From Siphonodentalium dalli (Eukaryota; Mollusca; Scaphopoda; Gadilida; Siphonodentaliidae): a stretch of DNA of 64,000 nucleotides. The notes beneath the pieces were generated by a model that worked only from the letters and a program-made list of their open reading frames with translations, ran no database searches and had not been told where the DNA came from. A program made the translations under genes and the position numbers. The DNA is taken from contig CP136063.1 in NCBI GenBank assembly GCA_032622095.1, positions 279,057,426-279,121,425 on the forward strand. Direction: 5' to 3'. The stretch's first letter is position 1, and the number at the start of each line of letters is the position of its first letter. Positions 22,564 to 33,159 of the stretch are shown in pieces.

Positions 22564-22843
22564 TTAACCCTTTCTATAGTGAATAGATTCTCCATTTCAG
22601 TTATAAAAAGTATACATTGGAACAGTATATTTATTCATTGAATGGGATTCCTGTCAGTAAAAGCAGACGATAGACAGAAACACAGATAATAAAAGAGCAG
22701 AATTATTCACAATCATTGGTGGGAAATGTTCATCTTATGATCTAAACATTTGCTGGTGGAACTATTCGTCAGTGAGTGTTTCGTATAGAATGGGTTAACA
22801 AGGGAACTACTCGTCAATGAGTATTTAGTATAGAATGGGTTAA
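22564..22843. mobile_element. TTAA-bounded MITE (family TTAA-B) with duplicated right end
   Basis: Left end TTAACCCTTTCTATAGTGA (22564), right end TTCGTATAGAATGGGTTAA (to 22798), giving imperfect inverted repeats of TTAACCC(T/A)TTCTATA. The last ~45 bp are repeated once more and end in a second TTAA at 22840-22843. Related copies lie at 3340-3513 and 30778-31845. Confidence 0.75.
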
Positions 22844-24371
22844 ATTGTTGGATTTACATAATATGTGTTTTCTATTTTATTGCTTATTGGAGCGAATAAT
22901 AGTGTGTCTGTCATTTGCAGAATGGGGTCCCACAGAGCATGAATAGCGGACTAGCATCACCAACTTTACCCTCTGGGGACCTCATTCTGCATGACCTCAT
23001 CTGCTATTAGTGTAGTGACTTAGCGTTTTTTTTGGAACGGACTGGCCAAAAGTGCCATTTTTTATATTTTGTCAAGTTATGTGTGCTCTTTCAGAAAGTG
23101 AACTAGAAACAGGTTTCTGATCAATATTAACCCTTGTTTCCAGTAAATCCAAGATGGCGGCCAAATTCAATCATTATTTCACCCTGACGTTCCAACTGGT
23201 ATAACATTTGAGGCGCATGCATAATAAAGGCATCATTCAACCTGACATTGTCATATTTTGAAGATAGTAGCAACCCAGGCTGACCAAATTGGAAATTTAT
23301 CACTTTTTGTACCAAAAACATGCAATTTTGTCATATAATCATTCTCGTTTCAATTATTTCGGAATAATAAACAGACAATTTCTCAAAATGTTTCAGTGTA
23401 GATCAAAGGTTAAGGTCTTAGCATTTTTGGACATGTATACTCTAATCAAAACATACAATATCTAGGACACATTCTTAACCGTATTTTAGAAATTTTTGAT
23501 TATGTTACCCCTCACCCCAAAAATCATGAAATATTGTTTTTGTGATAAGCATCTGATAGAACATGGATGAGAATCTATAAAGGACACTATTTGATCACAT
23601 TTCTAAATACTGCAATAGCAATTACATACACAATGACCAAAGTTGAAATATAACATCTTTTTCGACAAAAAATATGCAATTTTGTAAGAAAATCCTCGTC
23701 ATTTCAAATATTTTTGTCCAATAAATGGTCATTTAATCTTAGGATATTTGCGATAGTTCACAAGGTTCGGTCTTATATGTTTTGGACATATATACTGAAA
23801 ACGATGAATACATTGTATGTGTTTAATATGCAACAACGTTTCAGAAAACTTCGTTTATGTTACCCCTCACCCCAAAAATCACGAAAATGTGACTTGTTGT
23901 AAGGATTCAATAAATCTTTTGTTAAATCTTATAAAGTGAGTTTGTCGATCGCAATTCATCATATATTATAACAATCTCATTGTCAGTATACTGTTGAAAT
24001 TAACAATTGTGTGCCTAATAACAATTTATTTGATCATTTCAAATATGTTCAACCAATAGAATGGCAATATGCAATAATATACAATATGCGGTCTTAAAAG
24101 TTTCGAAAATGAACATCGAATATATATATACAACACATATAAGGGTATATACATGTAATGTTTTGGTGAAATAAAATAAAAATAAAAGAATCTATAATAC
24201 CATTAATGGATATATTTGACCCAATATCATTGACTTGTGTAATCTAGCATTCAAGAGGGGTGTATATATAGATATGCATTTCAGGTCACAACTTTAAATT
24301 GGTAATCAATAATACACATACAGATGGCCTATCTTTGTTTATACTGTGTTCTTAAATTCATGTTTGTTATG

Positions 24372-24650
24372 TTATATAACTATAATGTTCACAGACTGAT
24401 AATACCAGCCGATAGAGAGCAACTCATAGATTGTCATGTTACCGCTGCCTGTGTTTATACGTTGAACAAATATCTTAAGCACACAATTACATCTACATAA
24501 CTCTGTGTATGGTAAATCAGCGTTTGCACATTTGCATCTGTTACAAGTTTGTGATTTGCAACAACACTTACTGAGTTCTGAGCACACAGCTGCAGCTTGG
24601 CATGACAAGTGTACCACAATCCTACCTGGTAGGCAGCCCGTTTCATATGT
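24372..24650 (-). pseudogene. Cys-rich C-terminal tail of multi-copy uncharacterised protein, left arm
   Basis: The reverse strand encodes AAAVCSELSKCCCKSQTCNR then CKCANADLPYTELCRCNC. The right arm (26100-26290) has the same tail on the forward strand. As I remember, this C..C.CK..C..RCKC pattern closes a large family of uncharacterised, high-copy proteins in cnidarians and molluscs; no function is known to me. The left copy lacks the WTTLPEA block that precedes the tail in the right copy. Confidence 0.55.
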
Positions 24651-24726
24651 ACCACACCACATATATATGACAGTAACACTTCTTATATTAGTCTGAGTAG
24701 AAACTTCATTAGTGACTGGGCGTAAT

Positions 24727-25085
24727 CATTAAAAGTAGATACTATATCGCAGGTACAATCATATCCACAAGAACGCCTCCATCAAATATCTTGCACTGAA
24801 CATTTTTAGGTGGTTCCGATATATCTCCAATTGCTTCCCGGATACATCCCAGCAAATCAGATTGTGTCCCCTTGAATTTATCTCCCATAGATAAGGCGGG
24901 GAAAATAGCCGACTCTCATGAGAGAAAAACACGTCTGGTTCGGGGAGTTCTAGCCATCTCGTTATTGTTGATGAACTCTCTGTTAAACCGATCAACCCTC
25001 CATTTCCTTTCAATTTGATGTTCTCCTGTTCATGCACTTGATCGTTTGGAATAGCGGAGAAGCGATTTCGGGTTTTTTGAACTGC
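24727..25085 (-). pseudogene. N-terminal/middle part of the same multi-copy protein, inverted piece
   Basis: On the reverse strand the frame reads VQKTRNRFSAIPNDQVHEQE, then NIKLKGNGGLIGLTES..ITRW, and ends (in a neighbouring frame) at IFDGGVLVDMIVPAI near 24790-24727. The FSxxxxDQxHEQxN..KGxGGxxGLTE pattern marks the N-terminal half of the family. The FDGG end is repeated in inverse at 25138-25213 on the forward strand, so the break lies inside the gene. This piece points away from the right-hand piece (head to head). A frameshift and upstream stops show it is dead. Confidence 0.55.
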
Positions 25086-25137
25086 CCAAATGTTGTTCGA
25101 ACACACTATTACAAGAAATAAAATATTGGAAGTACGT

Positions 25138-25620
25138 GCAAGATATTTGATGGAGGCGTTCTTGTGCATATAAATGTGCCTGCGATAGGACCTACATGTA
25201 CTTTTAATGATTACATAATCACCAATGAAGTTTCTACTATACAAACTAAGAAGTGTTAATGTCATGTGTGTTGTGTGGGATAGGTATTTTGAAAGCAGCA
25301 CAAAGGGCAGCACTAATGAGAATCGTGGTATAGGTCTTGGACGAGAAGTTGGTGGCCAAACTAAGATTCCAAAAAAATGGAACGACTTCCTCCGTCATTC
25401 TGACAATAAGCTTGAACTTTTTGTATTCCTGACAAGTAATGCGTCAGAACATGATGATAAAGTGTTAAACATGACAGATTGTTCGTCAACTCTCAAAATA
25501 GCAAATTCTTCCTAGTAAATCTTGAGAAAATGTTGTCAGGAGGAAGCTGATATTAGAATTGTGCCGCACATTATCCATGCGCTTTCTTGTGGGCTGACGA
25601 CCATCCGTCCTGGTAATGGT
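25138..25620 (+). pseudogene. Middle part of the multi-copy protein (FDGG, VWDRY, EEAD blocks)
   Basis: The forward strand reads FDGGVLVHINVPAI (from ~25147), then, in the frame starting at 25225, CVVWDRYFESSTKGSTNENR and KIPKKWNDFLRHSDNKLELF, then after a stop and frameshift CQEEADIRIVPHIIHALSCG (about 25527-25588). This block order matches my recollection of the family (VWDxY, ELF..L, EEADTR..LH). Function is unknown to me; metal-dependent nuclease or transposase activity would be speculation. Confidence 0.55.
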
Positions 25621-26099
25621 CATCGGTCTGTTTTCAAAGTTTACGGATGCTAACAGTAGTGTTGATACATGTGTTTCTCTAGGAACAGGCAAAACTAAAA
25701 CATTGTACCATGAAAACAGCACATTTTCCGCTCTGGGCGATGACAATTGTTATCACTACCCAATTTTCATTCGATATCTGATTTTGATACCACTTTGTTC
25801 TTCCATATAAAGGGCAGAAAAAGTTTCTGGATAGCATGGAAATATTATCCCGTTATCACAGATACATGTACATTTCTTCTATAGGCGAATCAACCTTTTA
25901 TTCAACTAGATTCGTCCTCATATATTTTCAAAGAACTCGAACGTTTCATTACCATTAATTATAATAAAGGTTGTCAAAAGTTGCTGATAACGAGGCATAT
26001 GAAGAGAATTCTCCAAAACTTGTCGGTCGAAAGGGGCCATAATACAGCATATGAAATGAGCCATATACCAGGCAGGATTGTGGTACACTTGTCATGACA

Positions 26100-26300
26100 T
26101 AACAATTCCAATACATGGCCCGCATGACGGGGAATGGACAGTTGAAGATCATGGATGTAAACCATTGTGGACTACATTACCAGAAGCTGCAGCTGTGTGT
26201 TCAGAACTCATCAAGTGTTGTTGCAAATCCCAAACTTGTAACAGGTGCAAATGTGCAATAGCTGATTTACCATGCACATAATTATGCAGTTGTAATTGTG
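26100..26300 (+). pseudogene. WTTLPEA block and Cys-rich tail of the multi-copy protein, right arm
   Basis: Reads PHDGEWTVEDHGCKPLWTTL then PEAAAVCSELIKCCCKSQTC and NRCKCAIADLPCT before a stop. It is collinear with the forward-strand pieces at 25138-25620, though the ~250 residues expected between EEAD and WTTLPEA are represented by only ~500 unrecognisable bases. It mirrors the left-arm tail at 24372-24650. Confidence 0.55.
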
Positions 26301-27853
26301 ATATTAAGAATGCCTAAAATAATCGTTCAATGTATCAACATGGTCACCAGTATGGTCACCGGTGATTATAACATGACAATCTATGAGTTGCTATATATCC
26401 GCTGGTATGATCAGACTGTGCACATTATAGTTATACAGGTACAACAAAACAAACGTGAATTTAAGAACAGAGTATAAACAAAGATAGACCATCTTTATGT
26501 TATGTGTATTATTGATAGACAAATTAAAGTTGTGATCTGAACTACATGTCTATATATACCCCCTCTTGTTTGCTACAATTGTAGATTATATAAGTCAACA
26601 CCTTCAAATATTTATGGTATAATAGACTTTTAGAATTTTATTCTATTTCACAAGACATGACATGTATACACCTTTAAATGTGTTGTATTCGACAGTCATT
26701 TTCGAAACTTTCAAGGCCGCATGTGGTATACGATCTTGGAAAATGTTTGAGAAATTGCCCATATATTGGTTGAAAATATTTGAAATGATGGTATTTTACC
26801 ATAAAATATAGCTGTTATTAGGCATACAATTGTAAATTTAAACTGTATACAGTCAATGAGATTGTTAGTTGTTACATAACAATATATGACTAATTGTCAT
26901 CGACAAACTCACTTTATAAGATTTAACCAAAGATTTATTGAATCTTTACAACCAAGTCATATTTTCGTGATTTTTGGGGTGAGGGGTAACATAAACCAAA
27001 TTTTCTGAAACGTTGTTACATATTAACCACAGAAAATGTATTCATTATTTTCAGTATATATGTCCCAAACATTTAAGACCAAACATTTTGAACTATCGCA
27101 AATATCCTATGTGTACATGACCATTTATTGGACCAAAATATTTGAAATGACGAGGATTTTCTTACCAAATTGCATATTTTAGTCGAAAAAGTTGTAAATT
27201 TCAACTTTGGTCATTGTGTGTGTAATTGCAATTATAGTATTTAGAAATGTGATCGAATAGTGTCCTTTATATATTCTCATCCATGTTCTATCGGATGTTT
27301 ATCACAAAAAAAAAAATTCATGATTTTTGGGGTGAGGGGTAACATAATCCAAAATGTCTGAAATATGGTTACGAATTTGTCCTAGAGGTTGTATATTTTG
27401 TTTGCAGTATACATTTCTGAAAATTTTAAGATCTTAATCTTTGATCTGCACTGGAACAGTTTTGAGAAATTGTCTGTTTATTATTCCGAAATAATTGAAA
27501 CGAGAATGATTTTATGACAAAATTTCATGCTTTTGGTCCAAAAAGTTATAATTTTCAAATTTGGTCAGCCTGGATTGCTAATATCTTCAAAATATGACAA
27601 TGCCGGATGGAATGACGCCTTTATTATGCATGTGCCTTAAATTGTATACCAGTTGGAACGTCATGGTGAAATAATGATTGAATTTGGTCGCCATAATCGA
27701 TTTATACTGGAAACAAGGGTTAATATTGATCAGAAACCTGTTTCTAGTTCACTTTCTGAAAGAGCACACCTAACTTGACATAATATAACAAAATGGCACT
27801 TTTGGCCAGTCCGTTCCAATATGACAAAATTTTGTCGCTAAGTCACTACACTA

Positions 27854-28394
27854 TATGGGAGACATAGACTCAGACTTAAGTTCCCAAATGGTGAATGTTA
27901 TGATGCACACCCATTGGGAACCTCGATTATGCCATGCGTCGTCTGCCAATTTGGGGATATAGAGAAACTAAACTCAAAAAAGAAATAGAATCTATGTGAA
28001 TAAGTTTCTAAATAAATTTGATAATAAAGAAACTTTCCAGAGAAGATATATAGATATCTTGAATAATAATTTACGAAGATTCGTATAAATTTCTTTGTGA
28101 ATATAGTATACGCTGTTGGTAATGTGCACTCTATAAGTAGTTTCATATCACAGCACATTACCAACCTATACGATATATTGGCAGCGTGAACGTATACCCT
28201 CACACAGTGAGATATTTCAGACAAAACTATTATAATAAATCACACAATATAAGACTATCATGTATATGTTTTAACTTGTTTCACTCAAACAAACATAAAT
28301 TATATATTAATTAACAACTAATTTTCACTTGATTGATAATTATTTAATAAGACAGTATAGACAACAATGTATCACGTTCGACTTCGTTAGAATA
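27854..28394. other. No gene; one small hairpin
   Basis: A hairpin with a 13-bp perfect stem (GTTGGTAATGTGC at 28115-28127, inverse at 28153-28165) and a 25-nt loop lies here. Otherwise AT-rich. Confidence 0.6.
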
Positions 28395-29141
28395 CAACTA
28401 TGTACCCACATACAGCCTCACTTCATACAATATCGCAGACAAGTATATAGGTAGTACCCACATACAGCCTCACTTCATACATATCTAAAATAAATACCCA
28501 CATACAGCCTCACTTCATACATATCTAACTATGTACCCACATACAGCCTCACTTCATACATATCTAACTATGTACCGACATACAGCCTCACTTCATACAT
28601 ATCTAACTATGTACCGACATACAGCCTCACTTCATACATATCTAACTATGTACCGACATACAGCCTCACTTCATACATATCTAACTATGTACCGACATAC
28701 AGCCTCACTTCATACATATCTAACTATGTACCGACATACAGCCTCACTTCATACATATCTAACTATGTACCCACATACAGCCTCACTTCATACATATCTA
28801 ACTATGTACCGACATACAGCCTCACTTCATACATATCTAACTATGTACCGACATACAGCCTCACTTCATACATACAACTATGTACCCACATACAGCCTCA
28901 CTTCATACAACTATGTACCCACATACAGCCTCACTTCATACAACTATGTACCCACATACAGCCTCACTTCATACAACTATGTACCCACATACAGCCTCAC
29001 TTCATACATATCCAACTATGTACCCACATACAGCCTCACTTCATACATATCCAACTATGTACCCACATACAGCCTCACTTCATACATATCTAAAATAAAC
29101 TGCAACTATGTACCCACATACAGCCTCACTTCATACATATA
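28395..29141. repeat. 39/33-bp minisatellite
   Basis: Units share CAGCCTCACTTCATACATA. Most are 39 bp (with ATCTAACTATGTACCGACA); near 28870-28990 they shorten to 33 bp by loss of 6 bp (ATATCT); edge units are irregular. Both lengths are multiples of three, which keeps a 225-codon frame open; it is not evidence of a gene. Confidence 0.95.
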
Positions 29142-29490
29142 TATTTACACACTAAGTGTTGTCATCACTAAATCCAGCATTCTGATTGGTCGGCGCCCAC
29201 GTGGCTAGTTGCAGTTATTTCTCGGTGAATGCGTAACGCCTCATAACACCAAGCTAATAACACCATCGATACGTCATTAGGTTTGGAAAGACGAACGCGT
29301 AATGCTTTGGGCGCATTTTGACTCGCGCAGGATTGACTTAATACATCATCGGGTTTCAACATGAAGAGAAATTGTTCCTATTAACTTTTGCCAAGGGTGC
29401 TATTGGGTATTTTGGGCTGATCTTGTCACGATACACTTTTCGATTTAAATATATTTACAAAAGCGGCTTTTTCGCTAAATGTATATAAAT

Positions 29491-29651
29491 ATAAGGATTA
29501 ACTGTCATGTGGACTATTTTTATGGAGATGTAACGCTGAGGTAAGTGGACATAACTTGTATGTAAAGCCCTTCGGGTTTTACACAAGTTATGTCCACTTA
29601 CCTCACCGTTACATCTCCATAAAAACAGTCCACATGACAGTTAATCCTTAT
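29491..29651. repeat. Long snapback hairpin, ~78-bp arms
   Basis: ATAAGGATTAACTGTCATGT..to GTAAAGCCC is followed by the apex TTCG and then the inverse arm ending AGTTAATCCTTAT. Only a handful of mismatches occur in ~78 bp. The CCC-TTCG-GGG apex is an especially stable fold for RNA (C(UUCG)G type). Located 30 bp upstream of another snapback element. Confidence 0.85.
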
Positions 29652-29670
29652 CTAAAATAAATTGATACAC

Positions 29671-29835
29671 ACTCCATATATAGAGGATCTACAACAAGTC
29701 CCCAGTTTATAGTGGAATTTACAAAACGAGTCCAGTAAATTAGATTTGGCGAGGTCTAGACCTAATTTACTGAACGAGTTTTGCAAATTCCGCTATAAAC
29801 TGGGGACTCGTTGCAGATTCTATTTATTACATGAT
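29671..29835. mobile_element. Snapback element with TATAGAGGAT / ATTCTATTTAT borders, copy 2
   Basis: Left border CATATATAGAGGATCT, right border GCAGATTCTATTTATTACAT. The hairpin between them (CAAGTCCCCAGTTTATAGTG..AAACGAGTCCAGTAAATTAG against inverse) differs from those at 19627 and 55626 except for the ATTTA(C/T)(A/G)AAACGAGT stretch. Confidence 0.8.
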
Positions 29836-30777
29836 CCAAAACCTCGATAAAACATACTTAAATCAACAAAATTAATGGGGCATGAAACTAACATCGGCTT
29901 CTATAAGGCCTGCGATGACGTTTCACGTTACTATGCGGTGTTTGCCTGCGTAAAGAAATAGTCCCAGATAAATAAAGACTCTTTGGTGTATTTAATGGCG
30001 TATATTTAATTAAATAACTTTTCAAATTCTACAATCGTTAAAGTTTGTTAGAAAATAATGGAAGCCATAGTATTTTGAGACTTAGCATACGGAATGGAAA
30101 CTGACGACAGACCGGAAGTCAACGGTCACCTGGCACTATGTCCTGTTATGCAACGAACGTTTAAAATCACAATTTATTGAATGGGTTTATTGAATGGAAC
30201 AAGGGTAGGAACGTGTAATAAATATAAACATGCAATACCGTTTCTGGTAAAAAATCTTTTTATAACATCTGTAGCTCTTAAACACAATCACATTTTTTTC
30301 CAAACGGACACGTGCATGGTTGGTGTAACTATATAGTCGTAATCTTTTCGACATCGAACGTAGACTGAAGTCTGGTGCGTGATTATTATTTATGTCAGCA
30401 CCTCCAATTATGGAAAATATTACGGCATTAATTCATTACAACTTCCACGTGCTTAAGCCAGATTGTCTCAACTGATGATTATCCGTTCAATCTCGACTTG
30501 CTCATTAACTCTTCTCACACCACAGTGAATTCTTCATCGTACATCAATAAATATCATCAGGTGTTGGAGCTTTGATACATTGATAGCCCAATAAGGCTAT
30601 TATCGTTATGACCCATCGATAATCAAGAATCAATGCTTCTTCATGTGTTTTGTTTGCGGGAGTGTTATTTGTTGTGCACTGCAAGCAATTCTATAACTGT
30701 GCATATTGCAATTGGTTTATCGACTACACTTAGTTAGACTGTCCTGTGTGTGCAGAAGCAAGAGCATGTTTCAACAA
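29836..30777. other. No gene recognised
   Basis: No credible exon or repeat copy seen in this stretch. Confidence 0.4.
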
Positions 30778-31845
30778 CATTCGTTCACCCTTCTTATACA
30801 TTCTCCCACTCAGTTATAACAGTATACATTAAAATAGTCCATTATTCATATGGGGCGATTTTCAGGAAATACAAGCAGACGACAGATACATAGAAAGTGA
30901 AGATGGAACCCCACTACACTCTTATAACGAATGTGTAGAAACGATTACACATCAAATGTGTAAACCCGGTTAATACACATAGCAATGCGTAGATTTACAT
31001 ACAAATACATGGACCAAGGGCCGGTCTACACATAATGTGTATATTTTGTTACACATAATTGTGTAAGAACGTAGAGCATGCGCATTGCGGTGCCTTCAGT
31101 TTCATAGTCTGCTACATGACGGCCATATTGTTCGAGTATATTTTTTGGAATACAATCTACAGCGATCGCAGACAAGTAATGTAAGTTCAGAATTCCGACT
31201 TGTGGGTATAGTATTAATAATATATGAGGATGTATTTGTTAAAACTTTTATGGCGATTACTGCCCTTAGACTCTTGTTATGATTCTTGTAATAATACTAA
31301 TATTATGCAATCACGCCACGACCCTGGTTTGTTAATTTAAAACAAATCCTCACACAGTACAGAACAAAATACTACATACCACTGCACGCCATGAAAGATT
31401 TAACATATAAATCTGCATATATCTTTAATACTATACCCACAGGTCGGACAACTGAACTTACATTTCTTGTCTACGAACTTTGTGTGTAGGAACCTACACA
31501 AAATGTGTAAGGGATATGTGTAGATTTTATGCACACAGTTGTGTATAAATGTGTAGAAATTCACCCATTTATGTGTAAAAATTGTTACACAATTTGTGTA
31601 CGAGTATGAAACTACACATATACTACACAAATATGTTTAGGATCAAAATTGAATAATGATTGTGTAGCAGAGCTACACATTTTGTGTAGAAAGCCTACAC
31701 ATTAGTCATAAGAGTGTACTTGTGGGAAATGTTCAGATAAGTTCAACTAAGGACGTATAGTCGTTTGTTGAACTTATTATCTGAACATTTACTAGGGGAT
31801 GACTACTCATCGATGGATATCTAGTATCGAAATTGTTAAATCCGT
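30778..31845. mobile_element. TTAA-B type MITE interrupted by another element
   Basis: The left part (30785-30900: CAGTTATAACAGTATACATT..AAGCAGACGACAGA) and right part (31720-31840: TGTGGGAAATGTTCAGATAA..TAGTATCGAAATTGTTAA) match the left and right halves of 22564-22843. The gap is filled by the TGTGTA-rich element 30915-31718. Confidence 0.6.
30915..31718. mobile_element. MITE with TACACTCTTAT ends and many TGTGTA motifs
   Basis: Ends TACACTCTTATAACGAATGT and its inverse ACATTAGTCATAAGAGTGTA form the TIRs. The outer ~150 bp on the left and ~270 bp on the right are packed with TGTGTA/TACACA hexamers in both orientations. Such subterminal motif arrays are typical transposase-binding regions in several DNA transposon groups (established in general; inferred here). 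Confidence 0.75.
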
Positions 31846-31954
31846 TCGATGTGTGAATTTAAATCCAATAAATATTGTTCTAGAGTCCACAGCGTGTGTA
31901 ATAATGATGAATTATCTAATGTATATTTTGGGACTTCTGTTTGTTTGTCTGTTA

Positions 31955-32665
31955 ACAACGGCCGGGAAAACTGCCGGACGGATTTCGACAAAAATGATAC
32001 CTAGGGCTACTTTTGTCCGGGGACTGTTTTGGACGGGTCAAATCGTGACCCCGACCTGACATTGACCTTCAAAATGGTCAATTCAAGGTAAAATCGAGTA
32101 AAACGGACGGATTTCGACGAAATTTTATACCTAGGGTTACTTTTGTCCGGGAGTATTTTGGACGGGTCAAATCGTGATCCCGACATGACCGTGACCTTCA
32201 AAATGGTCAATTCAAGGTCAAATCTGGTAAAACGGGCGGATTTCGACGAAATTTGATACCTAGTGAGTGGTACTTTTGTCCGGGGACTGTTTTGGACGGG
32301 TCAAATCGTGACCCCGACCTGACATTGACCTTCAAAATGGTCAATTCAAGGTAAAATCGAGTAAAACGGACGGATTTCGACGAAATTTTATACCTAGGGT
32401 TACTTTTGTCCGGGGAGTATTTTGGACGGGTCAAATCGTGATCCCGACATGACCGTGACCTTCAAAATGGTCAATTCAAGGTCAAATCGGGTAAAACGGA
32501 CGGATTTCGACGAAATTTGATACCTAGTGAGTGGTACTTTTGTCCGGGGAGTGTTTTCGCCGGGTCAAATCGTGACCCCGACCTGACATTGACCTTCAAA
32601 ATGGTCAATTCAAGGTCAAATCGCGCGTTTCGACGGATTTCGATGTTAGATCCGGATGAAAGCAG
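31955..32665. repeat. ~130-bp satellite in A-B dimers
   Basis: ACGGATTTCGACGAAATTT recurs at 31981, 32110, 32239, 32373, 32503 and 32635, every 129-134 bp. Odd and even monomers differ consistently (GGGACTGTTTTGG with CCGACCTGACATTGACC versus GGGAGTATTTTGG with CCGACATGACCGTGACC), giving a ~262-bp higher-order unit. A weak relative lies at 35630-35760. Confidence 0.85.
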
Positions 32666-32703
32666 AGGGGAAACAGCCCGGACGAAGTCGGGCCCACCAG
32701 TTA

Positions 32704-32762
32704 GTCTTATATATGCGAGGTCGACTCGCATATATAAGAGAATGCATTGGCACAGGGTTAGG
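32704..32762. mobile_element. Collapsed hairpin-MITE fragment
   Basis: CTTATATATGCGAGGTCGAC then TCGCATATATAAGAGAATGC and ATTGGCACAGGG: the outer left stem and part of the apex are deleted, leaving a right hairpin end directly next to the 130-bp satellite. Confidence 0.75.
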
Positions 32763-33159
32763 TAATAAATAGTGTTCTCAAATATTATTTTCGACGTAAT
32801 ACTTACTTGTGATTGGTTCGGTGGATCTGTGCGATAAGAATGATGTTAATTACAAGTATTTTTCATTTATTATTTCTTTTGCATGGTAAGCTGAAAATAG
32901 ACTTAGGAAATGTCAAATCGGAATGTAAATCTTTAAATATGAGGCCTGCACAGTAAGAGTCTCTCTAACGATCGACATAATTTTGAAGTCTCGTGATACT
33001 GGTTGGGCCTGTATCGAAACCACAAATATTCCACCAATACCGCCAATCTTTGTTATATGCATGTAATTTCTTATGTTCCTCGTATATATTTCAAGTGATT
33101 TAAACGAGTGAACTAAACCAATTTAATTTAATTAATTTAATTTAATTGAACATACACGT

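Larger units (their letters stand above)
23008..27853. mobile_element. 4.85-kb structure with ~1.7-kb inverted arms
   Basis: The left end TAGTGTAGTGACTTAGCG (23008) is mirrored by CGCTAAGTCACTACACTA ending at 27853; both are flanked externally by TAT. Symmetry continues inward to about 24700 and 26040, for example TTTCTGATCAATATTAACCC at ~23115 against its inverse at ~27720. Each arm holds two diverged ~355-bp direct repeats marked by TTACCCCTCACCCCAAAAAT. The ~1.3-kb middle and the inner arm ends contain pieces of one protein family in head-to-head orientation (separate entries). It could be a DNA transposon with giant TIRs or a head-to-head duplication of a repetitive gene with its 3' flank. 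The arms differ at many positions, so it is not an assembly mirror. Confidence 0.8.

Noticed and set aside
28395-29141. CRISPR array
   Set aside because: Units are contiguous repeats without unique spacers, and the genome is eukaryotic; the same applies to the other arrays.
28531-29208. 225-codon frame with a 13-residue repeat
   Set aside because: It results from 39- and 33-bp repeat units; no signal or conserved domain.
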